NCBI RefSeq assembly: GCF_037996825.1
Contig: NZ_JBBNAC010000001.1
Span: 1,860,001-1,924,000 of the forward strand
Origin: Bdellovibrio sp. BCCA
GTDB lineage: Bacteria; Bdellovibrionota; Bdellovibrionia; Bdellovibrionales; Bdellovibrionaceae
Direction of reading: 5' to 3'
DNA: 64,000 nt
Shown here one piece after another: positions 17,631 through 25,874 of this stretch; position 1 is the first letter of the stretch; every line of letters begins with the position of its first letter. The notes under the pieces are model-generated. The model saw only the letters and a program-made list of their open reading frames with translations, was not told where the DNA came from and made no database searches. The position numbers were made by a program, and so were the translations under genes.

Positions 17631-17652
17631 AAGCAGATCGGGCGATCTGCTT
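17631..17652. repeat. 22-bp palindrome AAGCAGATCG-GG-CGATCTGCTT
   Basis: The ten-base arms are perfect, with a two-base centre. No T run follows on either strand. It lies about 145 bases downstream of the radical SAM gene and 320 bases upstream of nrdA, so it could be a terminator of a local style or an operator. Confidence 0.5.
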
Positions 17653-17797
17653 GACTCAGTTCCAATGCAAACAAAATTGGCAAGAGCTTGTCATTTTACC
17701 TCGTAAAACCAAAGTCTAGCTTGAAAAGTCTGTCTAGGGCTGTTTTAAACGAGGAATTTCCTGTACTGATCTTACACGATCTTAAATTGTGCAGAAA

Positions 17798-18805
17798 CTA
17801 AGCAAGGTCTGAGGCCAAAGGAATCGATTTTTTCTGCAAAACAGTTTGTGCCAGGACATCTTCTTCGCTCTGGGCGTGGAAATGCTGCGATTGATACGAC
17901 TTTTGCGCGCGCAAATAATCAATGATGTACTGGTGCGTGCCCATTTTATCCTTTGTCCACTCCGGCGCCACCAACTCATCCCAACGAGAAGAGTAAGCCG
18001 CCAGCCTGTGGAGAGCAAAACGGGGAGACAAATGCTGTAAGAAGAGTTCCACGCGATGAGCGTAGGTATCACGATCAATCGGCATAAACTCTCCACGATG
18101 ATACATTTCTTCCAGCGGCGTCTGTTTTAAGACGTGCAGGTTGTGAAGTTTCACATTCGTGATCGGAAGAGTGTTCACGATCTCAGCGGTCTTAATAATA
18201 TGCTCGTCAGTTTCACCGGGATTTCCAAAGATCAGATGAATTCCTAAATCCACTTTCGTATTCGAAGCAATCTTGTGAACCGCTTCAATCGATGCTTCGG
18301 CTGTGTGACCCCGGCGCATGAATTCCAGCTGATCATTAAAAAAACTCTGCACGCCCAGTTCCACGGCGACAAAAGATTTTTCGTGATACTCCTGCCACAA
18401 ATCCAAAACTGCTTTCGACAAACAGTCAGGACGAGTTCCCACGGTGAAACCCTTCACCCAAGGATAAGAAAGAGCCACATCAAAGTTGTGACGAAGAGCA
18501 GACACTTTCGTGAACGTGTTTGTGTAAGCTTGGAAGTAGATCAAAAAGGCTTTGGCTTTGTAGCGCGCACTGATTTTAGATTGATAAGTCTCAATCTGCG
18601 TACGCAACTCCATGGAAAGGCTTTCGGCATTGGCGGCAGACCCCCACACGTCGCAAAACACGCAAGTCTGCATGCCTTTAAGGCCGCGGCGATTAGGGCA
18701 ATCATCCACAACAGAGACCGGGACCTTGTAGACCTTTTCTCCAAAGAGCTTATTGTAGTGCTCACTAATTGTATGATAGGGAAGACCTAACCAACCTTTT
18801 TCCAT
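17798..18805 (-). CDS. YhcC-type radical SAM protein (TIGR01212)
   Basis: A radical SAM enzyme of 335 residues. The cluster-binding cysteines lie in CPNRRGLKGMQTCVFCDVWG, the wide spacing typical of the TIGR01212/YhcC group. Other family motifs are YFQAYTNTF and VGTRPDCLS, and VELGVQSFFN followed by HLIFGNPGETD. E. coli YhcC function is not firmly established. The ATG at 18805 (MEKGWLGLPYH) is chosen; the frame could extend to a TTG at 18841, but that would overlap the divergent gene's promoter. It is divergent from the MnmC-like gene with a 40-base gap. Confidence 0.88.
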   Translation of the reverse strand: MEKGWLGLPYHTISEHYNKLFGEKVYKVPVSVVDDCPNRRGLKGMQTCVFCDVWGSAANAESLSMELRTQIETYQSKISARYKAKAFLIYFQAYTNTFTKVSALRHNFDVALSYPWVKGFTVGTRPDCLSKAVLDLWQEYHEKSFVAVELGVQSFFNDQLEFMRRGHTAEASIEAVHKIASNTKVDLGIHLIFGNPGETDEHIIKTAEIVNTLPITNVKLHNLHVLKQTPLEEMYHRGEFMPIDRDTYAHRVELFLQHLSPRFALHRLAAYSSRWDELVAPEWTKDKMGTHQYIIDYLRAQKSYQSQHFHAQSEEDVLAQTVLQKKSIPLASDLA

Positions 18806-18845
18806 TGGAAGCTTGTACAAGTTTTTACTGCGGGAAGTCAATCAA

Positions 18846-19613
18846 ATGAAGTCTTGGAAAGACATTGGATTTGAAATTGAGATCACAGGAGACCAAAGCC
18901 CGAGCTTGCGCCTATTAGAATCCGTGGATCCGACGAAGGATCGCGGTGAGTCCATGCATCATTCTGGTGGAGCTTGTGCTGAGACGTTGTTGATCTATGG
19001 AAAACCTATTCATGACGTTCTTAAAAAAGTTCAGAATCCTCACTTTTTAATCGTGGGCCTGGGACTTGGATATATAGAGATGACGATCGCTCGTGAAGCT
19101 CTGCTTTTAGGGAAAACGGCAAAGGAGATCGGACTTATCACAAGTTATGAGAGCGTTCCTGAGCTGCGCGAGTTTTTTTATCAGTGGTTGCATGGAAAAA
19201 CTGAAAATTTAAACAAAGAAGTCGTCGAGACTTATGACGCTGTCGCAAAATCCGTTCTTCAAGATACACATATAAGTAAAGAATCGCTTCAAGAGTTTTT
19301 AAGATTTCATTTCTTGTCTTTAGCGGACATTCAACTCGCCCTATCGGCGGATGTAAAACTGACCTCAAAATATCACTGCATTCTCTATGACGCTTTTAGC
19401 TCGAAGACTTCTCCTTATCTTTGGGAAGAAGAATTCTTGGTGCAGCTGCTTCATGAAGGCAGTGCAGAACAAAGTGTGCTTTCGACATATGCCTGCAAGG
19501 GGAGTTTAAAGCGTGCTTTGCGCAGAGAAGGTTTTGAAGTTTTTGTTCGTGAGGGTTTTCAAGGAAAACGAAATTCCACATTGGGTGTAAGGCATATTGC
19601 ACTTAATTTGTAA
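18846..19613 (+). CDS. MnmC-like methyltransferase domain protein
   Basis: The C-terminal half matches the methyltransferase half of MnmC (MnmD), which completes mnm5s2U34 in tRNA. The diagnostic stretch is ILYDAFSSKTSPYLWEEEFL, then LSTYACKGSLKRALRREGFE and a terminal GKRNSTLGVR. A SAM-binding segment LIVGLGLGYIEMTIA lies near residue 70. At 255 residues it lacks the FAD oxidase half of fused MnmC, as in stand-alone MnmD. The ATG at 18846 is supported by GGGAAG upstream; the frame is open from a TTG at 18813. It is divergent from the radical SAM gene. Confidence 0.8.
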   Translation: MKSWKDIGFEIEITGDQSPSLRLLESVDPTKDRGESMHHSGGACAETLLIYGKPIHDVLKKVQNPHFLIVGLGLGYIEMTIAREALLLGKTAKEIGLITSYESVPELREFFYQWLHGKTENLNKEVVETYDAVAKSVLQDTHISKESLQEFLRFHFLSLADIQLALSADVKLTSKYHCILYDAFSSKTSPYLWEEEFLVQLLHEGSAEQSVLSTYACKGSLKRALRREGFEVFVREGFQGKRNSTLGVRHIALNL

Positions 19614-19669
19614 CATTCACTGCCGCAAAAAAGACTTGCTTAATTTTTTCAACAAACATTTACTTAGTT

Positions 19670-20371
19670 ATGCAAATAATTCGGTACGTTTTCGCAGCTT
19701 TGCTATTTCCTTTCTTTGTCTCTGCAAAGCCTTTGGTTCTTGCAACATTTCCTATTCCTTTAATGGTAGAGAATACGGAAAAAGGTCTTTTCATTAATCT
19801 CACCAAAGAAATCGCCAAGCGCAACAATCGTGACATCAGTATTGTTGTCTATCCTACGGGAAAAACTCTTTTGGAGTTTAGTAATAATAAAGTGGACGGA
19901 ATTTTTCCGGCGCTCGACGTATATGTCCCGAAGCTTTCAGCAAGGACAGCACCTTTTTATTATAAAACCGATTATATTTTTTATAAAAAAAATCATCCTT
20001 TTAAAACAATCAAAGATCTTGAAGGACGCAAGGTGGGGCTTACGTTCCGCTATCCTTATGCTCAGGAACTTGTGCAAAATAAAAAAATCAAATTCGAGTT
20101 CGCAGCGGATGATGTTTTGAATATGAAAAAATTGGGGCGCGGAACAATTGATGCTTTCGTTGTCGAGCAAAGATCCGGCCTAAAAGCCTTGCAACTCAGC
20201 GGTGAAAAAGACATTGAGTTCGATAAGGATAAACCTCTTTCCCAGCAAGTCGTCTTTTACGCCTTTCAAAATACCGAAGAAGGAAAAATGCTCGCAGAGA
20301 TTTTTTCCAAAACGATCGAAAGCATGAAAAAAGACGGCAGTCTCAGCCGTGTTTTGGCTGAGACTGAGTAG
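19670..20371 (+). CDS. Periplasmic amino-acid-type substrate-binding protein (SBP_bac_3-like)
   Basis: A 233-residue exported protein with signal peptide MQIIRYVFAALLFPFFVSAK. The type 2 binding-protein fold is visible as LVLATFPIPLMVENTEKGLF, IVVYPTGKTLLEFSNNKVDG, TIKDLEGRKVGLTFRYPYAQ and GTIDAFVVEQRSG. No transporter subunits lie beside it, which is common for orphan binding proteins of this class. No clear Shine-Dalgarno is seen. The last codons encode one arm of a hairpin that acts as terminator for the opposing gene. The ligand is unknown. Confidence 0.8.
   Translation: MQIIRYVFAALLFPFFVSAKPLVLATFPIPLMVENTEKGLFINLTKEIAKRNNRDISIVVYPTGKTLLEFSNNKVDGIFPALDVYVPKLSARTAPFYYKTDYIFYKKNHPFKTIKDLEGRKVGLTFRYPYAQELVQNKKIKFEFAADDVLNMKKLGRGTIDAFVVEQRSGLKALQLSGEKDIEFDKDKPLSQQVVFYAFQNTEEGKMLAEIFSKTIESMKKDGSLSRVLAETE
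20338..20366 (-). terminator. Terminator of the C45 gene embedded in a converging gene
   Basis: The arms CAGTCTCAGCC and GGCTGAGACTG are 11-bp perfect, with a 7-base loop. On the minus strand the stem is followed by CCGTCTTTTTT, as in an intrinsic terminator for the C45 hydrolase gene. The whole hairpin lies within the final codons of the plus-strand binding-protein gene. Confidence 0.8.
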
Positions 20372-20376
20372 AGGAC

Positions 20377-22353
20377 TTATTCGACGGTGCCTAAGCGAAT
20401 TTCCGCATCAAGCACGATATAGAGCTGAGCACTTTCGCCTAAACTCCACTGCAAATCATAAAGTTCGCTTTGACGAGGATACTGTTGAATCAAGTTCAGA
20501 ATCACTTGTTGAGCTCGGACTTGCGCTGAACCTTGGAAAGATTTGTTTTGTTTGGCTCGAGGCTTTAAGGTCTCTGCGCGAAAGTTCCAAAGATTTAATT
20601 GGAATTGTTCGTAAGGATGTAAAGTTGAACTGACCTTAGTAGAAATTTCCGCGAACTTTTCTTGGGCTTCGACGAGGTCCTGGTAAGCCATCTCTTTTTG
20701 CCCCTGCATAATCAAGCGGGCCGCACGATACACTTTAATACGAGCCCACATGAAGTGATAAGGGAACTCGTAAACCTGGGATTCTTCCGCTGTGCGAGCC
20801 GCATTTTCTAAAAGTCCCAAGGTTCTATCAATACCTGCAATTGTTTTACTGTCGTTTTCATTCGAGAGATAAGCGCGGATGTAAGAACTCATCGAATCAT
20901 ACCAACGCGTTTTATTGGGATCTTCCCAAGCTTTTGTGACGCCGATGATTTCAACAGGTGTGGCGCCTTGGCTCAGTCTGAAACCAACAAAATGAGAACG
21001 GTTTGTCGGGTAAGTTTCTGGCAAACTCATCCACCATTCTTGACGACCTGGAACCATCACGTGTGTGGCTGCTGTATAAACTTTTGTTGTCGTACGACCG
21101 AAGCTGCGCGGACCTACCAGTTCATCTTGGTGTCCTGAAAGACGATTGATCACCCATTGATAATCAATGTGTCCCCAGTCCTCTTGTAAAGTGCGCGAGA
21201 CATGAGCAAGGCGGGCTCTGGTTTCTAAAGTTTTATTCAAACTGTATTCATAGCCCTCTTGACTGGTCGCATCGCCTAAGAAGTGATTACTCTGTCCTAA
21301 GAATTTATTTTTCGCACGGCGAGCGACGACAACGGTGTTTCCGCTTAATTCAATAGATGCGACTTCATCTGTTTTAGAATCTGAAATAAAGAAGGTCCAT
21401 GCGCCAAAGCCTTTTCTTGTTTTAATCATGGAGATAGCCTCATCCAAAGTGTGGGCTTTCATAATGATTGAATGAAGAAGGTAAGGAGCAATGTCTGATG
21501 TTCCAGACTCATAACGAATCTTTGTGCCTTCCGTTTGCAACTCGTGAAGACTTACGGAAAGTCCATAGTTATTAAATCCACTGATGCCACCGGCATAGTG
21601 CAGGCCTGCAGAGCCTAAGCCTACAGAAGTAATGCCATTTCTTTGTCTATTGATCACGACCACTTGTTCGGGCTCATAGAAGCCCAGAAGACCGGTATCA
21701 AAATTTCTTCCGTGAACGAGGGCTCCGTCCTTGGAACCGCTGGCAGAGGCACTAATCCCTGTGCATCCCATTTTAATAGAACGTAAGCCCTTTGCTAAAA
21801 TCTTAAAGGGTTTTAAAAGTGAATGTCCGATAAAATAAGGCGCGCAAGAGGCGAACACTTGTATTTTTCCCTTGCGTGGATTTTCACTGAGTTGTCTTTG
21901 CATGGCATCTGTGAAAATCGAAAACTCAACCATATAATTGGTCTCTTCAAAAGTTTTCCAATCGACAGGACTGCCGGCGTCTTTAAGACCCTTATAAAGA
22001 TTCTGCAAACCTGATTTGAAATCGTCAGAGACACTGGTGCGATAGTTGTCCATCACGCATCTTTTGATAAGCATGACCTGTTCACGCTCTTTGCCACTCA
22101 GCTCACCGAAGGCTTGATCTGCACGAGTTTGCACGCCTTTAAGAACGCCCTGCTCAATTTCATTGCGAAGAAAATAGCCATGATAGTAAGCCGTCTCTCC
22201 AAATCCGCCTTGCAGGTCCAGCACATGAATCGCTTTGCTGGTCCCTGAGGCTTGGCAAATAAAATGCCTTTGCCCGTGGAGTTCTTGCTTAAGAATACAG
22301 TCAGCCCATGACAAAGACGGAAGAAGCAAAAAAATAAAAAGGATGTGTTTCAT
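20377..22353 (-). CDS. Exported C45-type Ntn-hydrolase / acyltransferase
   Basis: A 658-residue protein with signal peptide MKHILFIFLLLPSLSWADC. The peptidase C45 (isopenicillin N acyltransferase-type) nucleophile region is MGCTGISASASGSKDGALVH, followed by GRNFD. Cys197 would become the N-terminal nucleophile after autocleavage. The hydrolase domain runs to about residue 430 (AGGISGFNNYGLSVS, SGNTVVVARRAKNKFLGQSN), followed by a helical C-terminal region. Family members form or break amide bonds between acyl groups and amino compounds. It is the last gene of an operon with LysE and GH3 homologues; both junctions are ATGA overlaps. A role in processing N-acyl amino acids is inferred from context. 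Confidence 0.8.
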   Translation of the reverse strand: MKHILFIFLLLPSLSWADCILKQELHGQRHFICQASGTSKAIHVLDLQGGFGETAYYHGYFLRNEIEQGVLKGVQTRADQAFGELSGKEREQVMLIKRCVMDNYRTSVSDDFKSGLQNLYKGLKDAGSPVDWKTFEETNYMVEFSIFTDAMQRQLSENPRKGKIQVFASCAPYFIGHSLLKPFKILAKGLRSIKMGCTGISASASGSKDGALVHGRNFDTGLLGFYEPEQVVVINRQRNGITSVGLGSAGLHYAGGISGFNNYGLSVSLHELQTEGTKIRYESGTSDIAPYLLHSIIMKAHTLDEAISMIKTRKGFGAWTFFISDSKTDEVASIELSGNTVVVARRAKNKFLGQSNHFLGDATSQEGYEYSLNKTLETRARLAHVSRTLQEDWGHIDYQWVINRLSGHQDELVGPRSFGRTTTKVYTAATHVMVPGRQEWWMSLPETYPTNRSHFVGFRLSQGATPVEIIGVTKAWEDPNKTRWYDSMSSYIRAYLSNENDSKTIAGIDRTLGLLENAARTAEESQVYEFPYHFMWARIKVYRAARLIMQGQKEMAYQDLVEAQEKFAEISTKVSSTLHPYEQFQLNLWNFRAETLKPRAKQNKSFQGSAQVRAQQVILNLIQQYPRQSELYDLQWSLGESAQLYIVLDAEIRLGTVE

Positions 22354-22937
22354 AATATCTCCAAAGACAGATAGACGGAAAAAGTTAGAAATCCAAAAGC
22401 CGCGACCATTTCGATTCTTCTAAGAACATTCTTTAAAGAACTCTGCAAAGAGCGAAGTGCCCAAAGAAGCGCAAAGAAAGTCACAAGGAAGGCCATAAAG
22501 TAAACCATCACTCCGGCAAACAAAGAAAAATGCCTGCTGTGGCTGATGTTGACGAAAAGTCCTGCGTAAATAAAAACCAAATGGAAATTTGAAAGAGTTA
22601 AAAGGAGACTGTTTTTAAAGCCTTGCTGTTGTTGCTGCAAAGGTTTCACTTCCTGATCTTTGTCTTTCAGTGAAGGAAAAAGAATTTTCCCGGAATAAAG
22701 AACAAGAGAAGCGACAGTCAGTCCCGTTAAAAGTGTTTTAAGCCAAGTAAGCTGCAAAAGCGGACTTTGCAGTAAAAGCAAAGCCAAGGTGATATAAAAA
22801 ATATCACCTAAAAGAAATCCCGCGATAGAACCCCAAGGCCAAGTGCGTTTGTTAATAAGACTGCGAATGATATTAAAACTCGCAGGACCCAAAGCAAAGG
22901 CGGAAAGAAATCCGACAAGGATCAACCACAAAATCAT
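22350..22937 (-). CDS. LysE/RhtB-family exporter
   Basis: A 195-residue inner-membrane protein with about six hydrophobic segments. The N-terminus LVGFLSAFALGPASFNIIRS carries the family's conserved G-PGP-like segment, here ALGPASF, followed by SIAGFLLGDIFYITLALLLL. Family members export amino acids and related small molecules. A Gln-rich loop (KPLQQQQQGFKN) lies in the middle. It overlaps GH3 upstream and the C45 gene downstream by four bases each, so all three are translationally coupled. The likely cargo is an amino acid or the conjugate made by its neighbours. Confidence 0.82.
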   Translation of the reverse strand: MILWLILVGFLSAFALGPASFNIIRSLINKRTWPWGSIAGFLLGDIFYITLALLLLQSPLLQLTWLKTLLTGLTVASLVLYSGKILFPSLKDKDQEVKPLQQQQQGFKNSLLLTLSNFHLVFIYAGLFVNISHSRHFSLFAGVMVYFMAFLVTFFALLWALRSLQSSLKNVLRRIEMVAAFGFLTFSVYLSLEIL

Positions 22938-24454
22938 TGGAGAACCTCGCCCTGACCGATGTGAGCGCGGATGAAATTTAAATATTCTTCCGCCGTTTCA
23001 AAAGTCGTTTTCATTTTGAACTGGCCACGGCTGCGGTTTTGTTCAAAGTATTTTTGCAAGTAATCAGCACTCATGAGGGTCACTTGCGCAGGACCTAGAA
23101 CTCCGACATCACGGCAGTCTTTGTAGTCGCCATTCAGTCTTTGCATTTCTTGCTCAAAAGTGTGCGCTAAAAGTTCCGTGTTCACTTCGCTGTGCGCAGG
23201 CACAAACAAAGTCCAAAGATAAGATGCTTTTCCGTCTTTCATTATCGGAGATAAAAAGAAATGGCGAAGATCGACGTTTGTGAGATTCTTTGTCGCTAAA
23301 TAACAATCTAGAATCTCATCATCACTGACTTTTTCTGCGGCTAAATTCATTCCGGTGCTTTTGCGGCCGACGAATTCAAATACCAAATCTCCTTGGTATT
23401 CTTCAAAGCAGATCACATCTTTCATGGAGTAATGAATAAACCCATTTGGTGCACCGATGTTAATATAATACGCAACGCCCATTTCAATTTCATGAAGACC
23501 TAAGTTCTTTTTTTCACCAACAACGGGCGTAAAAGAGTAAAGAAGATCGGGATTTAAAATATACCGTTGACGACCATTTTGATATTTTTCATAAGGAAGA
23601 CCAATAGCGGCTTCTGTGGCGGCATAAACGCCATAATAGTTCAGTTCATGACCCACAAGACGGTTGATGCGCTCTTGGTATTGCTTAATGGGTGTTGCGG
23701 CATAAATAAAAACTTTAAGATTAGGCCAGATCTCATTGATGTGTTGTTTTCCGGTTTTCTGTAAGATCGCCTCAAGGATACTGATGATATAAGTTGGAAT
23801 TCCGCTGACGACTTGAATGTCTTGTTCTAAGGATTCTTTGATAAGCATATCAATTTTGCGATCCCAATTGGAAATCGCCAATACTTCGCTGGAAGGAAAA
23901 GTATTTTTTGCCAAAGACTTTGGAACACGCGTGCTTAAGATTCCAGAAATATATCCAAATTTAATACCGTTTTGCGAGTACAAATAAGGATCAGAACCAA
24001 ACGTCAGGCGACCGACTTTAAGAAAATTAATATCAGGTTCTAATGTGCTGAGTTTGCTCGCAATGCGCTTTTGGGATTTTAAGAACATCTTAATCATTCG
24101 CTCGTTATAAGGAACGCGTTTACTGTCCTTACCTGAGGTTCCTGATGAAAGACCGCAGTGTTCAACGCTGTCTTTAAATAAGATGTTCTTGTGTCCTGCT
24201 GCGATCATATCAACATAAGGAGCATAGTCGTCATAACCATGCACGGGCACGTGGTTCACGAATTCTTCGTAGCTGCGAATATGGGACAGGCGAAGATCTT
24301 TGTGTAAACGGGTGCCTGAAAGATTTCTGCGCAGGCTTGCGTAGTTCTTTTCTTGTTTCGTTAAAAGATCGGCGCGCTTCACGCTTATATAGTTTGCATA
24401 AGTCTTTAAGTATTTTTGACCCAAGTTTTGTACGACAGAATCCATTGCGAACAT
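22934..24454 (-). CDS. GH3-family acyl-adenylating enzyme
   Basis: A 506-residue member of the GH3 family, whose plant members adenylate a carboxylic acid and conjugate it to an amino acid. Visible motifs are the phosphate loop CGLSSGTSGKDSKRVPYNE near residue 103, the second motif NYYGVYAATEAAIGLPYE near residue 275, and FVGRKSTGMNLAAEKVSDDE near residue 365. AAAGGAGAG precedes the ATG. It is the first gene of the GH3-lysE-C45 operon and is divergent from a TetR regulator. There is no signal peptide, so the reaction is cytoplasmic. Substrates are unknown; bacterial GH3 functions are poorly characterised. Confidence 0.85.
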   Translation of the reverse strand: MFAMDSVVQNLGQKYLKTYANYISVKRADLLTKQEKNYASLRRNLSGTRLHKDLRLSHIRSYEEFVNHVPVHGYDDYAPYVDMIAAGHKNILFKDSVEHCGLSSGTSGKDSKRVPYNERMIKMFLKSQKRIASKLSTLEPDINFLKVGRLTFGSDPYLYSQNGIKFGYISGILSTRVPKSLAKNTFPSSEVLAISNWDRKIDMLIKESLEQDIQVVSGIPTYIISILEAILQKTGKQHINEIWPNLKVFIYAATPIKQYQERINRLVGHELNYYGVYAATEAAIGLPYEKYQNGRQRYILNPDLLYSFTPVVGEKKNLGLHEIEMGVAYYINIGAPNGFIHYSMKDVICFEEYQGDLVFEFVGRKSTGMNLAAEKVSDDEILDCYLATKNLTNVDLRHFFLSPIMKDGKASYLWTLFVPAHSEVNTELLAHTFEQEMQRLNGDYKDCRDVGVLGPAQVTLMSADYLQKYFEQNRSRGQFKMKTTFETAEEYLNFIRAHIGQGEVLQ

Positions 24455-24515
24455 AAAACTCTCCTTTGTTTTGATGAAGGTAATCTATTTGAGTTTAGGT
24501 CCTATGTCGCGGAAT

Positions 24516-24588
24516 CGAGTTGACAGGAAAGGGGCAAATCTGTCGAAAACTCGATCTTCCATTGACACTTTTCCAGGGTTTTTGTCAA
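24516..24588. promoter_or_regulatory. Divergent promoter region with TTGACA-containing dyads
   Basis: Between the GH3 and TetR starts are two dyads. CGAGTTGACAG (24516-24526) faces CTGTCGAAAACTCG (24540-24553), and TTGACA (24562-24567) faces TGTCAA (24583-24588). TetR regulators often bind such dyads and repress both divergent genes. Autoregulation and control of the GH3 operon are inferred. Confidence 0.4.
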
Positions 24589-24597
24589 AATTGCGGT

Positions 24598-25095
24598 ATG
24601 GCAACTCAGTCTAAAGAAGATATTTATTTTGCTGTCTGTAACGCGATTCTAAAGATGGAAGTTGCAAAAGGCCACTTGAAGTGGACTTTAACGGATATCT
24701 CCCGCGAATCCGGGATCACGCGATCGTTGATTTATTATTACTTCGGAAAAGAAAAGAAATCAGCCTTGCAAGAGGCTTACAAATTTGTGCTTTCAAATTT
24801 CTTTAATATCGAGCGCACAAAATCCATGGGAATCCGTGAACGTCTTAAAAAAGTTCTCGAAGACGTAAAAAAGATGCCTTATCTTTTCGTTCTTTATTAT
24901 CTCGAAAGAAATACAGGCGGGGAGATCGGATTGATGATCCGCGAGGCTGAAGGCATGTTGCTGCAGGCTTTGAAAAAAGAATTTCCAAAGCTCAACGACA
25001 ATCAAATCTTAGAAATCTATTTAAAAGAATTAGGAGCGATCACGTTCCAGCTTCCGCCGGAACGCGTGAAGGATCTTTTCGCAGATCATCTTTAG
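24598..25095 (+). CDS. TetR-family transcriptional regulator
   Basis: A 165-residue regulator. The N-terminal helix-turn-helix reads LKWTLTDISRESGITRSLIY, followed by YYFGKEKKSALQEA, which is typical of TetR. The ligand-binding part is all-helical, with no cysteines after the start. The ATG at 24598 (MATQSKEDIYF) is preferred; the frame is open from a TTG at 24520 but would run through the dyad region. It is divergent from the GH3 operon, the likely target, and convergent (4-base overlap) with the RND-LolA fusion gene. Confidence 0.85.
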   Translation: MATQSKEDIYFAVCNAILKMEVAKGHLKWTLTDISRESGITRSLIYYYFGKEKKSALQEAYKFVLSNFFNIERTKSMGIRERLKKVLEDVKKMPYLFVLYYLERNTGGEIGLMIREAEGMLLQALKKEFPKLNDNQILEIYLKELGAITFQLPPERVKDLFADHL

Positions 25096-25874
25096 TCTTC
25101 AGCCAAAGCCTTTGGTGTAAAGCGGCTGGATTTTATGTTTTGATCAATTTTCACCTGAGAAATAGTAATTTCAGTTCCGCGCTTGTTTTGCACGTTGCGG
25201 ATTTTAATTTTTCCCGCACGCCATTTTGTCGGGGATACTTTTTTGTAGCCCGTGATATCTAGAACTTTTAAAAGTTTTCCTTGCTTATCAAAACATTCAG
25301 CTTTTACAGGAAGATAGTCGCTCGCAGCAACGTAGCTTACGATTTTTGAATAGTTCGCCGATGTGGAATTCACATCGCTCTCAATCAAATAATACTTCTT
25401 CCCTTTGACTTCGATTTCTTTTTTTAAAGCATTCTGAGCACCTTGCTCACGGTTAAAATCGAAATCCTCAACACTGAGTTCAGAACCAAGAATGCCGCCT
25501 TGGCCGCTTTCGCCAGTCAATCTTCGTGTTTGTTTAGTAGATGGCAGATAAATCCACTTGTCTTCTTGTTCGCCTTTCAGAGTGGCAAGCAGGGCCGTGC
25601 CTTTAAGATCTTGCGGCTTTTGCATGCGCACCAAAAGATAGTGTTCTTTTTTTTCGGGACTCAACCTCCAAATACGCATCTGACGATCCTTGCTTGAACC
25701 GTCGGCTTCAATGATTTTCATATTCACAACGAACTCTTCATCATGAGAACGCAAGCGACTGCTCATCTCCTCGCCAATTTTTTGCACCGAAGGAGCTGCT
25801 GTTGCTTCGGCTTGAACAAAGCGCGGTGCAAATGAAATCACAAGAACAAGAACAAATGAAGACGCTATAGCCAT
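25092..25874 (-). CDS. Nested LolA-like protein with its own ribosome binding site
   Basis: Inside the fusion gene AAAAAGGAGAAAGTT precedes an in-frame ATG at 25874. The 260 codons from there encode MAIASSFVLVLVISFAPRFV, a signal peptide ending near QAEA, and then the complete LolA-like domain. This is what a separate gene would look like if the upstream RND gene had lost its stop codon. A free periplasmic form may be made in addition to the fusion. Both routes place the domain in the periplasm. Confidence 0.6.
   Translation of the reverse strand: MAIASSFVLVLVISFAPRFVQAEATAAPSVQKIGEEMSSRLRSHDEEFVVNMKIIEADGSSKDRQMRIWRLSPEKKEHYLLVRMQKPQDLKGTALLATLKGEQEDKWIYLPSTKQTRRLTGESGQGGILGSELSVEDFDFNREQGAQNALKKEIEVKGKKYYLIESDVNSTSANYSKIVSYVAASDYLPVKAECFDKQGKLLKVLDITGYKKVSPTKWRAGKIKIRNVQNKRGTEITISQVKIDQNIKSSRFTPKALAED

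Larger units (their letters stand above)
17311..17797. other. nrdA leader and promoter region, non-coding
   Basis: The 487 bases between nrdA and the radical SAM gene show no convincing coding frame. From the nrdA side they hold a 12-bp-stem hairpin close to the ribosome binding site (17339-17371), two sites resembling the NrdR operator core (17396-17405 and 17491-17500), and a 22-bp palindrome (17631-17652). The palindrome may end the upstream minus-strand gene or bind a regulator. Confidence 0.6.

Noticed and set aside
17311-17797. Cobalamin riboswitch before nrdA
   Set aside because: I could not find the conserved B12-box sequence, and the encoded enzyme is the oxygen-dependent class Ia.
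18806-18845. TTG starts of the radical SAM gene (18841) and the MnmC-like gene (18813)
   Set aside because: They would make the two divergent genes overlap; the ATG codons at 18805 and 18846 fit the families better.
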